Positions 34,402 through 43,389 of a stretch of DNA of 64,000 nucleotides are shown here, piece by piece (position 1 is the first letter of the stretch; every line of letters starts with the position of its first letter). The stretch covers positions 8,308,001 to 8,372,000 of the forward strand of contig NZ_CP108394.1 in NCBI RefSeq assembly GCF_041435215.1, in the 5' to 3' direction. Position numbers and translations under genes: made by a program. Under the pieces are notes generated by a model. The model did no database searches, was not told the DNA's origin, and saw only the letters and a list, made by a program, of their open reading frames with translations. The stretch comes from Streptomyces sp. NBC_01314 (GTDB taxonomy: Bacteria; Actinomycetota; Actinomycetes; Streptomycetales; Streptomycetaceae).

Positions 34402-35229
34402 GTGTCGGACCCGATGCGCCCACCCGTCTCCCACCACCACTCCCAGACGACGTCGCTGCGCTCCGATCCCTCCCGACCCCGCGCCTCCCTCCGTACCGCC
34501 GTGGTCTGGGAGGTCCTCCAGGACGCCCTCGACCGCCGGGTGAAGGCCACGGGACGTGCGTCGCTCGACGTGCTGGACACCGGGGGCGGCAGCGGCAAGT
34601 TCGCGGTGCCCGTGGCCCGCCTCGGCCACCGCGTCACCGTCGTCGACCCCAGCCCGAACGCGTTGTTCGCGCTGGAGCGCCGAACCGCCGAAGCCGGCGT
34701 CGCCGAACGGGTGCGGGGCGTCCAGGGCGACGCGCACGGCCTCTTCGACGTCGTCGAGCGCGGCGGGTACGACGCCGTGCTCTGCCACGGCGTCCTGGAG
34801 TACGTGGACGATCCCGCCGAAGGCATCGGCAACGCGGTCGCCGCGCTGCGCCCCGAGGGCGTGCTCAGCCTGCTCGCCGCCGGCCTGGGCGGCGCGGTGC
34901 TCGCGCGGGCCCTCGCCGGGCACTTCAAGGAGGCCCGGCAGGCGCTCGACGACCCGAACGGACGCTGGGGCGAGGGTGATCCGGTTCCCCACCGCTTCAC
35001 CGCCGAGCAGCTCACCGCGCTCGTCGAGGGTGCGGGCCTGGAGGTCGCCGCCGTGCACGGCGTCCGGGTCTTCGCCGACCTGGTCCCCGGCGTCCTCGTC
35101 GACACCGAGCCCGGCGCCCTGGACGCCCTGCTCAAGCTGGAGGCGGCGGTCGCCGAACTGCCCGCCTTCCACTCCGTGGCCACGCAACTTCACGTGCTGG
35201 GCGAGACGCGAGGGGTCGCTGAGTCCTGA
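34402..35229 (+). CDS. class I SAM-dependent methyltransferase
   Basis: 275 residues. The SAM-binding motif I is VLDTGGGSGKFAVPVA near residue 57, followed by the acidic residue of motif II in VTVVDPSPNA and YDAVLCHGVLEYVDD for the later strands. This is the Methyltransf_11/UbiE-like fold. The substrate is unknown. GTG at 34402 follows GAGGAG. It lies 130 bases behind the HEPN gene on the same strand, before the dcw-associated genes. Confidence 0.85.
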   Translation: MSDPMRPPVSHHHSQTTSLRSDPSRPRASLRTAVVWEVLQDALDRRVKATGRASLDVLDTGGGSGKFAVPVARLGHRVTVVDPSPNALFALERRTAEAGVAERVRGVQGDAHGLFDVVERGGYDAVLCHGVLEYVDDPAEGIGNAVAALRPEGVLSLLAAGLGGAVLARALAGHFKEARQALDDPNGRWGEGDPVPHRFTAEQLTALVEGAGLEVAAVHGVRVFADLVPGVLVDTEPGALDALLKLEAAVAELPAFHSVATQLHVLGETRGVAES

Positions 35230-35437
35230 TTCGTCCCCGGCGCGCATGAGGGTGACCCGCTGATCAGGGGCTCGGCGGCGGATGGAGTACGCCACAGGCC
35301 CCCCGATCGCGCGCTCGGAGCCGTATGATCGAGGGAGGCCGTTCCGGCATGACGGGCCGTCCGCTGGGGAATTCACACCTCAGCGGGTCGGGGTGCCATG
35401 GCGGGTTCCGGTTGGCGAATTGGCGTAGAGGGGCGGG

Positions 35438-35466
35438 TTTCAAGGGGGCGATTCCCTGCCTATCCT
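35438..35466 (+). promoter_or_regulatory. promoter of the DUF3040 gene
   Basis: TTTCAA at 35438-35443 and TATCCT at 35461-35466 are spaced by 17 bases, 50 bases before the GTG start. Confidence 0.5.
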
Positions 35467-35516
35467 GAAGAGGACCCCCCGGGTCGCCCCGGCGACCGCA
35501 CGATGAGGAGGACTCC

Positions 35517-35915
35517 GTGCCGCTCTCAGAGCACGAGCAGCGCATGCTCGAGCAGATGGAGCGAGCGCTGTACGCCGAAGATCCCAAGTTCGCGTCAGCG
35601 CTTGAGGGAAGCGGGCTGCGTACGTACACCCGGCGGCGGGTCTACCAGGCGGTCGCGGGCTTTCTAGTGGGTATCGCGCTCCTCATGGCCGGAATGGTCG
35701 CACAGCAGATCTGGGTCAGTGTGGTGGGGTTCCTCGTCATGCTGGGCTGCGCCGTGCTCGCCGTCACCGGTTGGCGCAAGGCCCCCAAGCCGGGTGAACA
35801 GCCCACCGGTGCCACAGGCTCCACCGGTGCGCGTCAGACACGACAGCGCCGCTCCATGATGGACCGAATCGAACAGCGCTGGCAGCGCCGTCGTGACGAG
35901 CAGGGCGGCCACTGA
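35517..35915 (+). CDS. DUF3040 membrane protein
   Basis: 132 residues. The N-terminal PLSEHEQRMLEQMERALYAEDPKFA is the DUF3040 hallmark (here the first 20 residues are the key). Two membrane helices follow near 45-90 (VAGFLVGIALLMAGMVAQ and VSVVGFLVMLGCAVLAV), then a basic C-terminal tail (RRSMMDRIEQRWQRRRDE). Actinobacteria-specific and usually placed beside the dcw cluster; a counterpart (Rv2169c) exists in M. tuberculosis. Function unknown. GAGGAGGAC precedes the GTG. Confidence 0.87.
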   Translation: MPLSEHEQRMLEQMERALYAEDPKFASALEGSGLRTYTRRRVYQAVAGFLVGIALLMAGMVAQQIWVSVVGFLVMLGCAVLAVTGWRKAPKPGEQPTGATGSTGARQTRQRRSMMDRIEQRWQRRRDEQGGH

Positions 35916-35958
35916 GCCCGCCGGAGCGCCGATCCGACAGCCACAGCTGAACACGGAC

Positions 35959-35991
35959 GAAGGGTGACCACCCCAGGGGCGGTCACCCTTC
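35959..35991 (+). terminator. terminator after the DUF3040 gene
   Basis: 11-bp stem GAAGGGTGACC / GGTCACCCTTC with a nested CCCC-A-GGGG stem inside, 43 bases after the stop. Confidence 0.8.
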
Positions 35992-36191
35992 ACGTGCGCC
36001 CGAAAATCGAACGGACGCGGCTCGTCCAGCGGTCGACCCCCGTCGAGTGGTCGCGGCTCGTCGAGCGGTCGCCGATCACGGCCGCGCTTCCTTTGGTGAC
36101 GGCTACCCGGCACATCGCAGTCACGGCTATCCGGCTGTGCGGGGAGCCGGGCCCCGCACACGCCCGTCCGCACGACACACGCGTGTACGCG

Positions 36192-36229
36192 CGTCTGCCC
36201 CCGCCGGGCGAAACCGGCGGGGGCAGACG
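36192..36229 (-). terminator. terminator of the MoxR-DUF58-transglutaminase operon
   Basis: Perfect 16-bp stem CGTCTGCCCCCGCCGG / CCGGCGGGGGCAGACG with a GCGAAA loop, 12 bases beyond the transglutaminase stop on the minus strand. Confidence 0.85.
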
Positions 36230-36241
36230 GACGCGGAGCCG

Positions 36242-38773
36242 CTAGTTGTTCTGGCTCGGCGAGGGGCGTCGCCAGGGCAGCCGTAGCGTCGGGATGCGGG
36301 ACAGCAGCTCGTCCGTGGTCCGCGCCCAGCGGGCGGAGAGAGCCCAGGCCACCCGGATGGTCGAACGCGGCAGCAGCAGTGCCCGGAGCTTCGTCCGGCG
36401 GCCGGCGTGCGCCCGGAGGCCGCTGCCGACCTGGTGCGCGTCCCGGGCGAGGCCCGCCGGGACCTGCGGACGCGGAGCGAAGAGGACCTGCTCCACCGCC
36501 GCCGCCACCCGGTGCACCGCGTCCGCGGCCGACGGTTCGAGTTCCCCGAGCCGCACGATCCGCGCGGCGGCCTTGCGGGGCGTCTGCGACTCGTCCGGCG
36601 CGATCCCGTAGTCCCACGCCGTGTCGGTGACCTCCTGCCAGGCGGCCAGCGCATGAGCCGCGGCTGCCTCCGTTCGGCCGTACCCGGTGGCTCTGTCCGG
36701 TGGCGCCAGGAAGCCCTCCGGGCCGCCCGCCTCCTCGGCCACCTCCCGCGCGGCAGCGGGCCCAGGGGCCCCCTTCGGCACCGCACCGTCATGCGCGCCC
36801 AGCCGTACGGACCGAACCCGCAGCCGCCACAGCATCGGCAGCAACGGGATCGCCAGCACCAGGAGCGCCCCCGGAAGGATCAGCAGGGTCCAGGGCGAGA
36901 AGAACAGCAGACCCCAGAACGAGCGGTCCTCGTCGTCCGAACCCGCCACGGCCGCCGCGGACTCGCTCGCGCAGGCCTCCAGCTTCACCTCCTGCGGAGT
37001 GCAGCTCGCGTTCGCCGACGGCTCGGCCGACGGCGCCGTGGAAGCCGACTGCGAGGGCCGGGGCACCTCGGGCAGGCCGTCCGTGCCGGAGTCCTCCGGC
37101 ACCGTGTACTGAGGAGTCGAGCCCCGGTTGGGGGTCGGCTCGAAACGGGTCCAGCCCACACCCTCGAAGTACAGCTCCGGCCAGGCGTGCGCGTCCCGCA
37201 GCCCCACCGACATCGTGCCGTCCGTCTGCGGGGCGCCTGGGGTGAAGCCCACGGCGACCCGGGCCGGTATACCCAGCGTGCGGGCCATCGACGCCATCGC
37301 GAACGAGAAGTGGACGCAGAAGCCCTCCTTCTCCTGGAGGAACCGGGCTATCGCACGCGCGCCCGTGCCGGACCGCACCTCGGTGTCGTACGTGAACTCG
37401 CCGCTGAACGCGAACCAGTCCTGCAGCTTCACCGCCCGCTCGTAGTTGTTCGTCGCGCCCTTGGTGACCTCCAGTGCGGTCCGCGCCACCACCGACGGCA
37501 GCGAGGCCGGCACCTTGGTGTACTCCCGCCGCAGGGACGGCGGCGGCTCCGGCGCCGACGCCAGCTGCTCCGAGGTGGGCTGCACGATCAGGCTCTCGAC
37601 CTTGTACTGGGCACCCTTGGTGTCCTGGCCGTGGTCACCGACGAGAGTGCGCCCCACGGGCTCGTACCGCCAGTCGCCGTCGATGTCCACGCTGGTGACC
37701 GGGTACGGCATCGGCAGCCAGTTCTGCTCGTAGTCCTTGGCCGCGACGATCCGGGTCTCGATCGAGGTCCGCTTGACGTCGGGGGCGAGGCCGACCGGGG
37801 TGCCGAACCCGTCCGGCACCCCCGTGATGGAGCGCTCGGTCGGCGTCCAGGAGGTGCCGTCGAACTTGTCCAGGGAGACGATCCGCAGGTACATCTCCTG
37901 CAGGTTGTCCGTGTTGGTGCGGTAGGACAGCACCTGGCGGTCCTCGTCCACGTTCAGGCTGCCGCTCAACGCCACCACGGGGTTCACCGCGGCGATCGTG
38001 CCGCCGCCACCGGAGCCTGCGCCGATGCCGGCGCCCGTGCCGTCCAGAAGCCCCCCGTCGAGGGAGGGCAGTCCGAGGGGCACCACCAGGGCGATGCCCA
38101 GCGCCACCGCGCCGATGCGCCGCCCGGTGCGCACCGGGGCCACGGCGCCGCCCGCGGACTCCGTGCGCGGTCCGTGGGACGCTCCGCCGAAGACCCTGCC
38201 CCACTGCGAGAGCCGGTCGCGGCTCTCGGTCAGGAGCAGCAGCAGATAGCCGGCGGAGGCCAGCACGAACCACAGCCACGCGGCGCCGTCGGAGAGCCCC
38301 GCGGCGACCGAGTACAGCGCGAGCAGCGGCAGACCGGCCGGGGCCGCGCTGCGGAACGTCACCGCGAGCGCGTCGACCAGGAGGCCTATCACCATCACCC
38401 CGCCGATGATCATCAGCTGGATGCCGTCACTCAGCGGCGCCGGGATCGCGTACCGCCCGACGTCGTCGGCGCCCGTCTGCAGCAGCGTCGCGAAGTGCTG
38501 GAACGCCTCCGGGCCGGGGACGATCCCGGCCACCGCCTGCTCCCGGGCGAAGACCAGCGTCAGCATCATCAGCGTGACCAGCGCCTGAGCGGCCACCGTC
38601 AGCGGCCGGGCCAGTGGGACCCGCCTGGTGAGCGCTCCCACGCCGGTCTGCACACCCAGCATGAGGGCCGCCTGGAAGATCCAGGTCGCCGGGTCGACCA
38701 GCGGCAGCAGTGCGCACGCCGCCATGATCGTGGCGGCCCAGGCGCACAGCGCCAGCCTTGCCCGCCCGCTCAC
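36242..38773 (-). CDS. TgpA-type membrane transglutaminase
   Basis: 843 residues. About six membrane helices lie in the first 230 residues. An extracytoplasmic transglutaminase-like domain near 450-560 carries the Cys-His-Asp triad: Cys in EKEGFCVHFSFAMASMAR, His in VGLRDAHAWPELYF and Asp soon after. A further helix (LFFSPWTLLILPGALLVLAIPL) leads to a DUF4129-like C-terminal domain. Homologues (TgpA) act with MoxR and DUF58 proteins on the cell envelope. GTG at 38773 overlaps the DUF58 stop as GTGA. Confidence 0.9.
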   Translation of the reverse strand: MSGRARLALCAWAATIMAACALLPLVDPATWIFQAALMLGVQTGVGALTRRVPLARPLTVAAQALVTLMMLTLVFAREQAVAGIVPGPEAFQHFATLLQTGADDVGRYAIPAPLSDGIQLMIIGGVMVIGLLVDALAVTFRSAAPAGLPLLALYSVAAGLSDGAAWLWFVLASAGYLLLLLTESRDRLSQWGRVFGGASHGPRTESAGGAVAPVRTGRRIGAVALGIALVVPLGLPSLDGGLLDGTGAGIGAGSGGGGTIAAVNPVVALSGSLNVDEDRQVLSYRTNTDNLQEMYLRIVSLDKFDGTSWTPTERSITGVPDGFGTPVGLAPDVKRTSIETRIVAAKDYEQNWLPMPYPVTSVDIDGDWRYEPVGRTLVGDHGQDTKGAQYKVESLIVQPTSEQLASAPEPPPSLRREYTKVPASLPSVVARTALEVTKGATNNYERAVKLQDWFAFSGEFTYDTEVRSGTGARAIARFLQEKEGFCVHFSFAMASMARTLGIPARVAVGFTPGAPQTDGTMSVGLRDAHAWPELYFEGVGWTRFEPTPNRGSTPQYTVPEDSGTDGLPEVPRPSQSASTAPSAEPSANASCTPQEVKLEACASESAAAVAGSDDEDRSFWGLLFFSPWTLLILPGALLVLAIPLLPMLWRLRVRSVRLGAHDGAVPKGAPGPAAAREVAEEAGGPEGFLAPPDRATGYGRTEAAAAHALAAWQEVTDTAWDYGIAPDESQTPRKAAARIVRLGELEPSAADAVHRVAAAVEQVLFAPRPQVPAGLARDAHQVGSGLRAHAGRRTKLRALLLPRSTIRVAWALSARWARTTDELLSRIPTLRLPWRRPSPSQNN

Positions 38774-40128
38774 GACCGTCCCTCCATGCCGCTCCCGGAC
38801 AGCACACCGGTGCGCTGTTGGTCCGCCTGCCGCCACAGGTCCGTCAGCGAGGCGCCGCGCGGCACGGTCACAGCCGTCCAGCCCGTCTCGTGCAGCAGAC
38901 GCAGCGACTCCTCGCTCGCACTCCCGGCACCCGGCACCTCACCCGGTTCGGTCGTCCACGCCTCGCTGTCCAGCAGGAAGGCGACCGCCCCGCCGCTGCG
39001 CTGACGCATCTTGCCGATCACCGTCGCCTGCTCCTCGTCGAGGTCGCCGAGAAAGGCGACCAGCAGCCCTTCGTTGCCGCCGCGCAGCACGTCGTACGCG
39101 GGGGAGAGGCCCGCGCCGTCGGAGTGGTCGATCACCGCGAGGGTGTCCATCATCAGCCCCGCCGCATCCGCGGACTCCTGGCTGGCGCCCGCGAACCCGT
39201 CCGCACCGTCGCCGGGCACCGAACTGCCGGTGTCCGTCAACAGCCGTACGGAGAAGCCTCGTTCAAGCATGTGGACCAGCATGGAGGCGGCGCCGGAGAC
39301 GGCCCACTCGAAGGCCGAGTCCGGGCCCGCGCCGAGATATGCCTCGGCCCGGGTGTCCAACAGCACCGTGCAGCGGGCGCGCTGCGGCTGCTCCTCGCGG
39401 CGCACCATCAACTCGCCGTAGCGCGCGGTCGAGCGCCAGTGCACCCGGCGCAGGTCGTCGCCGTGCCGGTACCCGCGCGGGATCACGTCGTCCTCGCCGG
39501 CCAGCGCCAGCGAGCGCTGCCGACCGTCGCCGTATCCCTTCGCCTCCCCGCTCAGCCGCACCGGCGGCAGCGCGTCCACGCGTGGGATGACCGTCAGCGT
39601 GTCGTACGTCGCGAAGGACCGGGTCAGCTCGCACATGCCGAACGGGTCGGTCAGACGCAGTTGGAGCGGGCCCAGCGGATAGCGGCCGCGCAGATCGGAG
39701 CGGACGCGGTAGGACACCTCGCGGCGGCCGCCCGCCTCCACCCGGTCCAGCACGAACCTCGGGCGCGGACCGAGCACGTACGGCACCCGGTCCTGGAGCA
39801 TCAGCAGCCCGGTGGGCAGCCGCGAGACGTTGTCCATCCGCAGATGGACGCGGGCCTCGCTGCCGGCCGGCACCCGCGCGGGGGAGAGCCGACGGCTGCC
39901 CGCGACCCGGTAGCGGGTGCGGTACAGCACGGTCGTGCAGACCAGCGGCAGCACGGCCAGCAGCAGGCCCACCCGCAGCAGATCGCTCTGCCCGAGGACG
40001 TACGCGCATATCGCGGCCGCTATGCCGGCGGCCAGGAAGGAGCGCCCTCGTGTGGTGAGGCCGGTGAGGGCCGTGCGCAGCCCGCCCTTGTCCTGCTCCG
40101 GGGCGGGCGCCGGCCCGCCGGTGGTCAT
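38770..40128 (-). CDS. DUF58 domain protein
   Basis: 452 residues. Two short hydrophobic segments near 30-65 (FLAAGIAAAICAYVLG and VGLLLAVLPLVCTTVLY) anchor it, and a beta-rich domain is followed by the DUF58 core: GDDLRRVHWRSTARYGELMVRRE, then a VWA-like stretch CTVLLDTRAE. DUF58 proteins are encoded with MoxR ATPases and are thought to be their substrates or partners in envelope metal insertion or folding. ATGA overlap with the moxR gene upstream and GTGA with the transglutaminase downstream. Confidence 0.9.
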   Translation of the reverse strand: MTTGGPAPAPEQDKGGLRTALTGLTTRGRSFLAAGIAAAICAYVLGQSDLLRVGLLLAVLPLVCTTVLYRTRYRVAGSRRLSPARVPAGSEARVHLRMDNVSRLPTGLLMLQDRVPYVLGPRPRFVLDRVEAGGRREVSYRVRSDLRGRYPLGPLQLRLTDPFGMCELTRSFATYDTLTVIPRVDALPPVRLSGEAKGYGDGRQRSLALAGEDDVIPRGYRHGDDLRRVHWRSTARYGELMVRREEQPQRARCTVLLDTRAEAYLGAGPDSAFEWAVSGAASMLVHMLERGFSVRLLTDTGSSVPGDGADGFAGASQESADAAGLMMDTLAVIDHSDGAGLSPAYDVLRGGNEGLLVAFLGDLDEEQATVIGKMRQRSGGAVAFLLDSEAWTTEPGEVPGAGSASEESLRLLHETGWTAVTVPRGASLTDLWRQADQQRTGVLSGSGMEGRS

Positions 40129-41165
40129 CCAAGCCTCCGCGGCGGCTGCTGCGGATACGCGGGCGTGGCGTGGACCGAGCCGAAGCCGCTCTGCACCTGG
40201 GGCGCCTGCGGTACGGGCGTGCGCTGGAGGATCTCCTGCACCACCTGCTCCGGCGTACGGCGGTTGAGCTGGGCCTGGGCGGTGGGCAGCAGCCGGTGCG
40301 CGAGGATGGCCACGGCGAGCGACTGGATGTCGTCCGGCAGGGCGTACTCCCGGCCGCTCAGGGCGGCGGTCGCCCTCGCGGCGCGCAGCAGATGCAGCGT
40401 GGCACGCGGAGAGGCGCCGAGTCTCAGGTCCGGGTGACTGCGGGTGGCGCCGACCAGATCCACCGCGTACCGCCGGACTGTTTCCGCGACGTGCACATTG
40501 CGGACGGTCTCGATCAGCTTCATGATCTCGTGCGCGTGCGCCACCGGCTGCATGTCCTCCAGCGGCGAGGCCCCGCCGTGGACGTCGAGCATCCGCAGCT
40601 CGGCCTCCGGGCTGGGGTAGCCGACGGAGACACGGGCCATGAAGCGGTCCCGCTGCGCCTCCGGCAGTGGGTAGGTGCCCTCCATTTCCACCGGGTTCTG
40701 CGTGGCCACCACCATGAAGGGGCTCGGCAGCTCGTACGTCGTGCCGTCGATCGTGACCTGGCGCTCCTCCAGGGACTCCAGGAGCGCGGACTGCGTCTTC
40801 GGCGAGGCTCGGTTGATCTCGTCGCCGATCACGATCTGAGAGAAGATCGCGCCCGGCTTGAACTCGAACTCCTTACGCTGCTGATCCCAGATGGACACAC
40901 CAGTGATGTCCGAGGGCAGCAGGTCCGGCGTGAACTGGATACGCCGTACCGAGCAGTCGATGGACCGCGCCAGCGCCTTGGCCAGCATGGTCTTGCCGAC
41001 GCCGGGCACATCTTCGATCAGAAGATGCCCCTCGGCGAGCAGCACTGTCAGCGAAAGCCGTACGACCTCAGGCTTGCCCTCGATCACTCCTTCGACCGAA
41101 CTGCGGACTCGCTCCACAGTGCTGGTCAGATCAGTGAGGCTCGCTCGATCGTCATAGGTCGTCAC
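40125..41165 (-). CDS. MoxR-family AAA+ ATPase
   Basis: 346 residues. Walker A DVPGVGKTMLAKALA near 53-67, Walker B IVIGDEINRASPKTQSALLE, sensor motif VVATQNPVEMEGTYPLPEAQRDRF and the arginine finger in that segment. Likely a chaperone for the DUF58 and transglutaminase proteins of the same operon. GTG at 41165 follows GAGGAGGG. The C-terminal 35 residues are a Pro/Gln-rich tail. Confidence 0.92.
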   Translation of the reverse strand: MTTYDDRASLTDLTSTVERVRSSVEGVIEGKPEVVRLSLTVLLAEGHLLIEDVPGVGKTMLAKALARSIDCSVRRIQFTPDLLPSDITGVSIWDQQRKEFEFKPGAIFSQIVIGDEINRASPKTQSALLESLEERQVTIDGTTYELPSPFMVVATQNPVEMEGTYPLPEAQRDRFMARVSVGYPSPEAELRMLDVHGGASPLEDMQPVAHAHEIMKLIETVRNVHVAETVRRYAVDLVGATRSHPDLRLGASPRATLHLLRAARATAALSGREYALPDDIQSLAVAILAHRLLPTAQAQLNRRTPEQVVQEILQRTPVPQAPQVQSGFGSVHATPAYPQQPPRRLG

Positions 41166-41450
41166 CCGGCCCTCCTCGGCCCGTTCTTTCTCCGGGCCGT
41201 CGCTCTGCGATGCGGACCGGCCCACCCCGAAACACGGACACCACGCGTGAACTGCTCAGCGTGACGTCACATCCGCATTCTTGCTGCCGTTACCAATCCG
41301 TGTCACTCGCCTGTGGATAACGGTCCACGATATATCCGTTTTGCTGCCTTTTAGGAGTCGAGATGCCAGCAGATTGACAGGAAACCGGGGCTGTGGAGGA
41401 CCGTCCTCGGGCGGTAGGAGGACGGTCCCGAAGGCCCGGTTCGACGGGGC

Positions 41451-41996
41451 TCAGGCCGGGTCGATCTCCCGCAGCAGGCCCGTCCTGACGTCGAAGACGA
41501 AGCCGCGCACGTCGTCCGAGTGCAGCAGGAACGGGTTCGTGCGCACCCGCTGCATGGACTGCCTCACGTCCTGGTCCACGTCCCGGAAGGACTCCACCGC
41601 CCAGGCCGGGCGCTGGCCGACCTCCGCCTCCAGCTCGGTGCGGAAGTCCTCGGTGAGGGACTCCAGGCCGCAGCCGGTGTGGTGGATGAGGACGATGCTG
41701 CGGGTGCCGAGCTTGCGCTGGCTGATGGTGAGGGAGCGGATCACGTCGTCGGTCACCACGCCGCCCGCGTTGCGGATGGTGTGGCAGTCGCCCAGCTCCA
41801 GGCCGAGCGCGTCGTGCAGGTCGAGGCGGGCGTCCATGCAGGCCACGACCGCGACGCGGAGGACGGGGCGGGCATCCATTCCGGGGTCGGCGAACGCGGC
41901 CGCGTACTGCTGGTTCGCCTCGACGAGGCGATCGGTGACCGTGCCGTCGGATATGGCGCCTTCGGGGCCTGTGGGAACTGCTGCGGAGGTCGTCAT
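41451..41996 (-). CDS. beta-class carbonic anhydrase
   Basis: 181 residues. Zinc and active-site motifs: ACMDARLD (Cys and the Asp-Arg dyad) and IHHTGCGLES (His and Cys ligands). Interconverts CO2 and bicarbonate in the cytoplasm. ATG at 41996 has TACCGT 7 bases upstream and no Shine-Dalgarno sequence, so it is probably leaderless. It lies alone on the minus strand between the MoxR operon and the dcw cluster. Confidence 0.92.
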   Translation of the reverse strand: MTTSAAVPTGPEGAISDGTVTDRLVEANQQYAAAFADPGMDARPVLRVAVVACMDARLDLHDALGLELGDCHTIRNAGGVVTDDVIRSLTISQRKLGTRSIVLIHHTGCGLESLTEDFRTELEAEVGQRPAWAVESFRDVDQDVRQSMQRVRTNPFLLHSDDVRGFVFDVRTGLLREIDPA

Positions 41997-42172
41997 AGCC
42001 AAGACGGTACTGGTCACGCCCGTTGGGAGCGCCTTGTGAGAGAGGACAAAGAACGTCATTGACGTTTGTTGTGAGGTAACCCACAGGAGTGGCCGGATCG
42101 CAGTCGTGCGGGTGATTTCTCCGGATTCGCGGGTTCGCGCGGGGCCGGTGTCGCGACGCGCAGGCCGGTTGA

Positions 42173-42200
42173 TTGACCGGGATAGGCCGTGGACTAGAGT
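42173..42200 (+). promoter_or_regulatory. promoter of the dcw cluster
   Basis: TTGACC at 42173-42178 and TAGAGT at 42195-42200 are 16 bases apart, 123 bases before the rsmH start. It is a good match for the housekeeping sigma factor (HrdB). Confidence 0.6.
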
Positions 42201-42253
42201 GACGCGGAGCGGGGGCGAGGCCCCCTGTTGGACTGAAATTCCCAGGAGAACCG

Positions 42254-42313
42254 GTGACAGCCCGGCGTCTCCCCGCGTGCGCGGCGCGTACGTGCGGCTC
42301 GCGCCGGACCTGA
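42254..42313 (+). CDS. possible 19-codon leader ORF upstream of rsmH
   Basis: GTG at 42254 is preceded by AGGAG at a spacing of 5, stronger than the rsmH site. The ORF reads MTARRLPACAARTCGSRRT and ends TGA at 42311-42313, 9 bases before the rsmH TTG. It lies inside the transcript from the promoter at 42173. It may couple or attenuate translation, or be chance. Confidence 0.35.
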   Translation: MTARRLPACAARTCGSRRT

Positions 42314-42322
42314 GAGGGCCCC

Positions 42323-43279
42323 TTGAGCAACAGCCGCCACGTCCCCGTCATGCTCCAGCGGTGCCTGGACATGCTGGCCCCGGCACTCACGGAGCCCGGC
42401 GCGGTGGTGGTCGACTGCACACTCGGCCTCGGCGGCCACAGCGAGGCCCTCCTCACCCAATTCCCCGAGGCGCGGCTCGTCGCCCTCGACCGGGACAAGG
42501 AGGCCCTGCGCCTCTCCGGTGAACGGCTCGCCCCCTTCGGTGAGCGCGCCACCCTCGTGCACGCCGTCTACGACGAACTCCCCGACGTGCTCGTCCGCCT
42601 GGGCCTCCCGCGCGTCCAGGGCGTCCTGTTCGACCTCGGTGTCTCCTCCATGCAGCTCGACGAGGCGGACCGGGGCTTCGCGTACTCCCAGGACGCCCCC
42701 CTCGACATGCGGATGGACCAGACGACCGGCATCAGCGCGGCCGAGGTCCTCAACACCTACGCGCCGGGCGAACTCGTCCGGATCCTCCGGGCGTACGGCG
42801 AGGAGAAGCAGGCCAAGCGGATCGTCTCCGCGGTCGTGCGCGAGCGCGACAAGGAGCCCTTCACCGACAGTGCCCGCCTCGTCGAACTGATCCGCGACTC
42901 CCTGCCGCAGGCGGCCAAGCGCACCGGAGGCAACCCCGCCAAGCGCACCTTCCAGGCGCTGCGCATCGAGGTCAACGGCGAACTCACCGTCCTGGAGCGG
43001 GCGATCCCCGCCGCCGTGAAGGCTCTCGCGGTCGGCGGCCGGATCGCCGTCCTGTCCTACCACTCGCTGGAGGACCGCCTCGTCAAGCAGGTGTTCGCGG
43101 CGGGCGCCGCCACCACCGCGCCCCCCGGACTGCCCGTGGTCCCCGAGCGCTACCAGCCGAGGCTCAAGCTCCTCACCCGTGGTGCCGAACTTCCCACCGA
43201 GGAAGAGGTCGCCGAGAACCGGCGCGCGGCCCCCGCGCGCCTGCGCGGAGCGGAACGCGTGCGGGAGAACCTCGAATGA
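42323..43279 (+). CDS. rsmH: 16S rRNA (cytosine1402-N4)-methyltransferase
   Basis: 318 residues. Recognisable MraW/RsmH stretches: [15 protein letters not shown] at the start, [16 protein letters not shown] (SAM motif I), [30 protein letters not shown] and [17 protein letters not shown]. Methylates C1402 of 16S rRNA with SAM. TTG at 42323 is used because GAGAGGG lies 5 bases upstream and no later ATG precedes the conserved start. First gene of the dcw cluster. Confidence 0.95.
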   Translation: MSNSRHVPVMLQRCLDMLAPALTEPGAVVVDCTLGLGGHSEALLTQFPEARLVALDRDKEALRLSGERLAPFGERATLVHAVYDELPDVLVRLGLPRVQGVLFDLGVSSMQLDEADRGFAYSQDAPLDMRMDQTTGISAAEVLNTYAPGELVRILRAYGEEKQAKRIVSAVVRERDKEPFTDSARLVELIRDSLPQAAKRTGGNPAKRTFQALRIEVNGELTVLERAIPAAVKALAVGGRIAVLSYHSLEDRLVKQVFAAGAATTAPPGLPVVPERYQPRLKLLTRGAELPTEEEVAENRRAAPARLRGAERVRENLE

Positions 43280-43356
43280 GGCGTAAGGCGGCCGCACACG
43301 GTGCGTGAGAGGTGACGGTGAGTGAGTCCGAAAAGCGAACTCGCGGGGACGGTGGT

Positions 43357-43377
43357 TGAGTCCGGAAACCGGACTCA
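43357..43377 (+). other. hairpin between rsmH and ftsL
   Basis: TGAGTCCGG-AAA-CCGGACTCA is a perfect 9-bp stem with a 3-base loop, ending 3 bases before the GGGAGGG ribosome site of ftsL. A degenerate copy (GAGTCCG-N4-GCGAACTC) lies just before it at about 43325. It could be an RNA stem or an operator. Confidence 0.6.
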
Positions 43378-43389
43378 CAGGGAGGGCGT

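Larger units (their letters stand above)
35916..36241. other. spacer between convergent genes
   Basis: 326 bases between DUF3040 (plus) and the transglutaminase (minus). It holds a terminator at each end (35959 and 36192). In the middle a 20-base block like CGCGGCTCGTCCAGCGGTCG occurs twice (about 36016 and 36053). No gene is supported. Confidence 0.6.
41997..42322. other. intergenic region ahead of the dcw cluster
   Basis: 326 bases between divergent carbonic anhydrase and rsmH. It holds the promoter at 42173-42200 and a possible leader ORF at 42254-42313. There is no mraZ gene here, nor the GTGGG triplet repeats to which MraZ binds. Confidence 0.6.

Noticed and set aside
36242..41165. A defence or phage-related MoxR-VWA system
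   Set aside because: The MoxR-DUF58-transglutaminase operon is a common actinobacterial envelope operon beside the dcw cluster, without defence genes.
41312..41320. A perfect DnaA box (TGTGGATAA / TTATCCACA) upstream of moxR
   Set aside because: A single copy, with no cluster of boxes, AT-rich unwinding region, dnaA or dnaN; not evidence for an origin.
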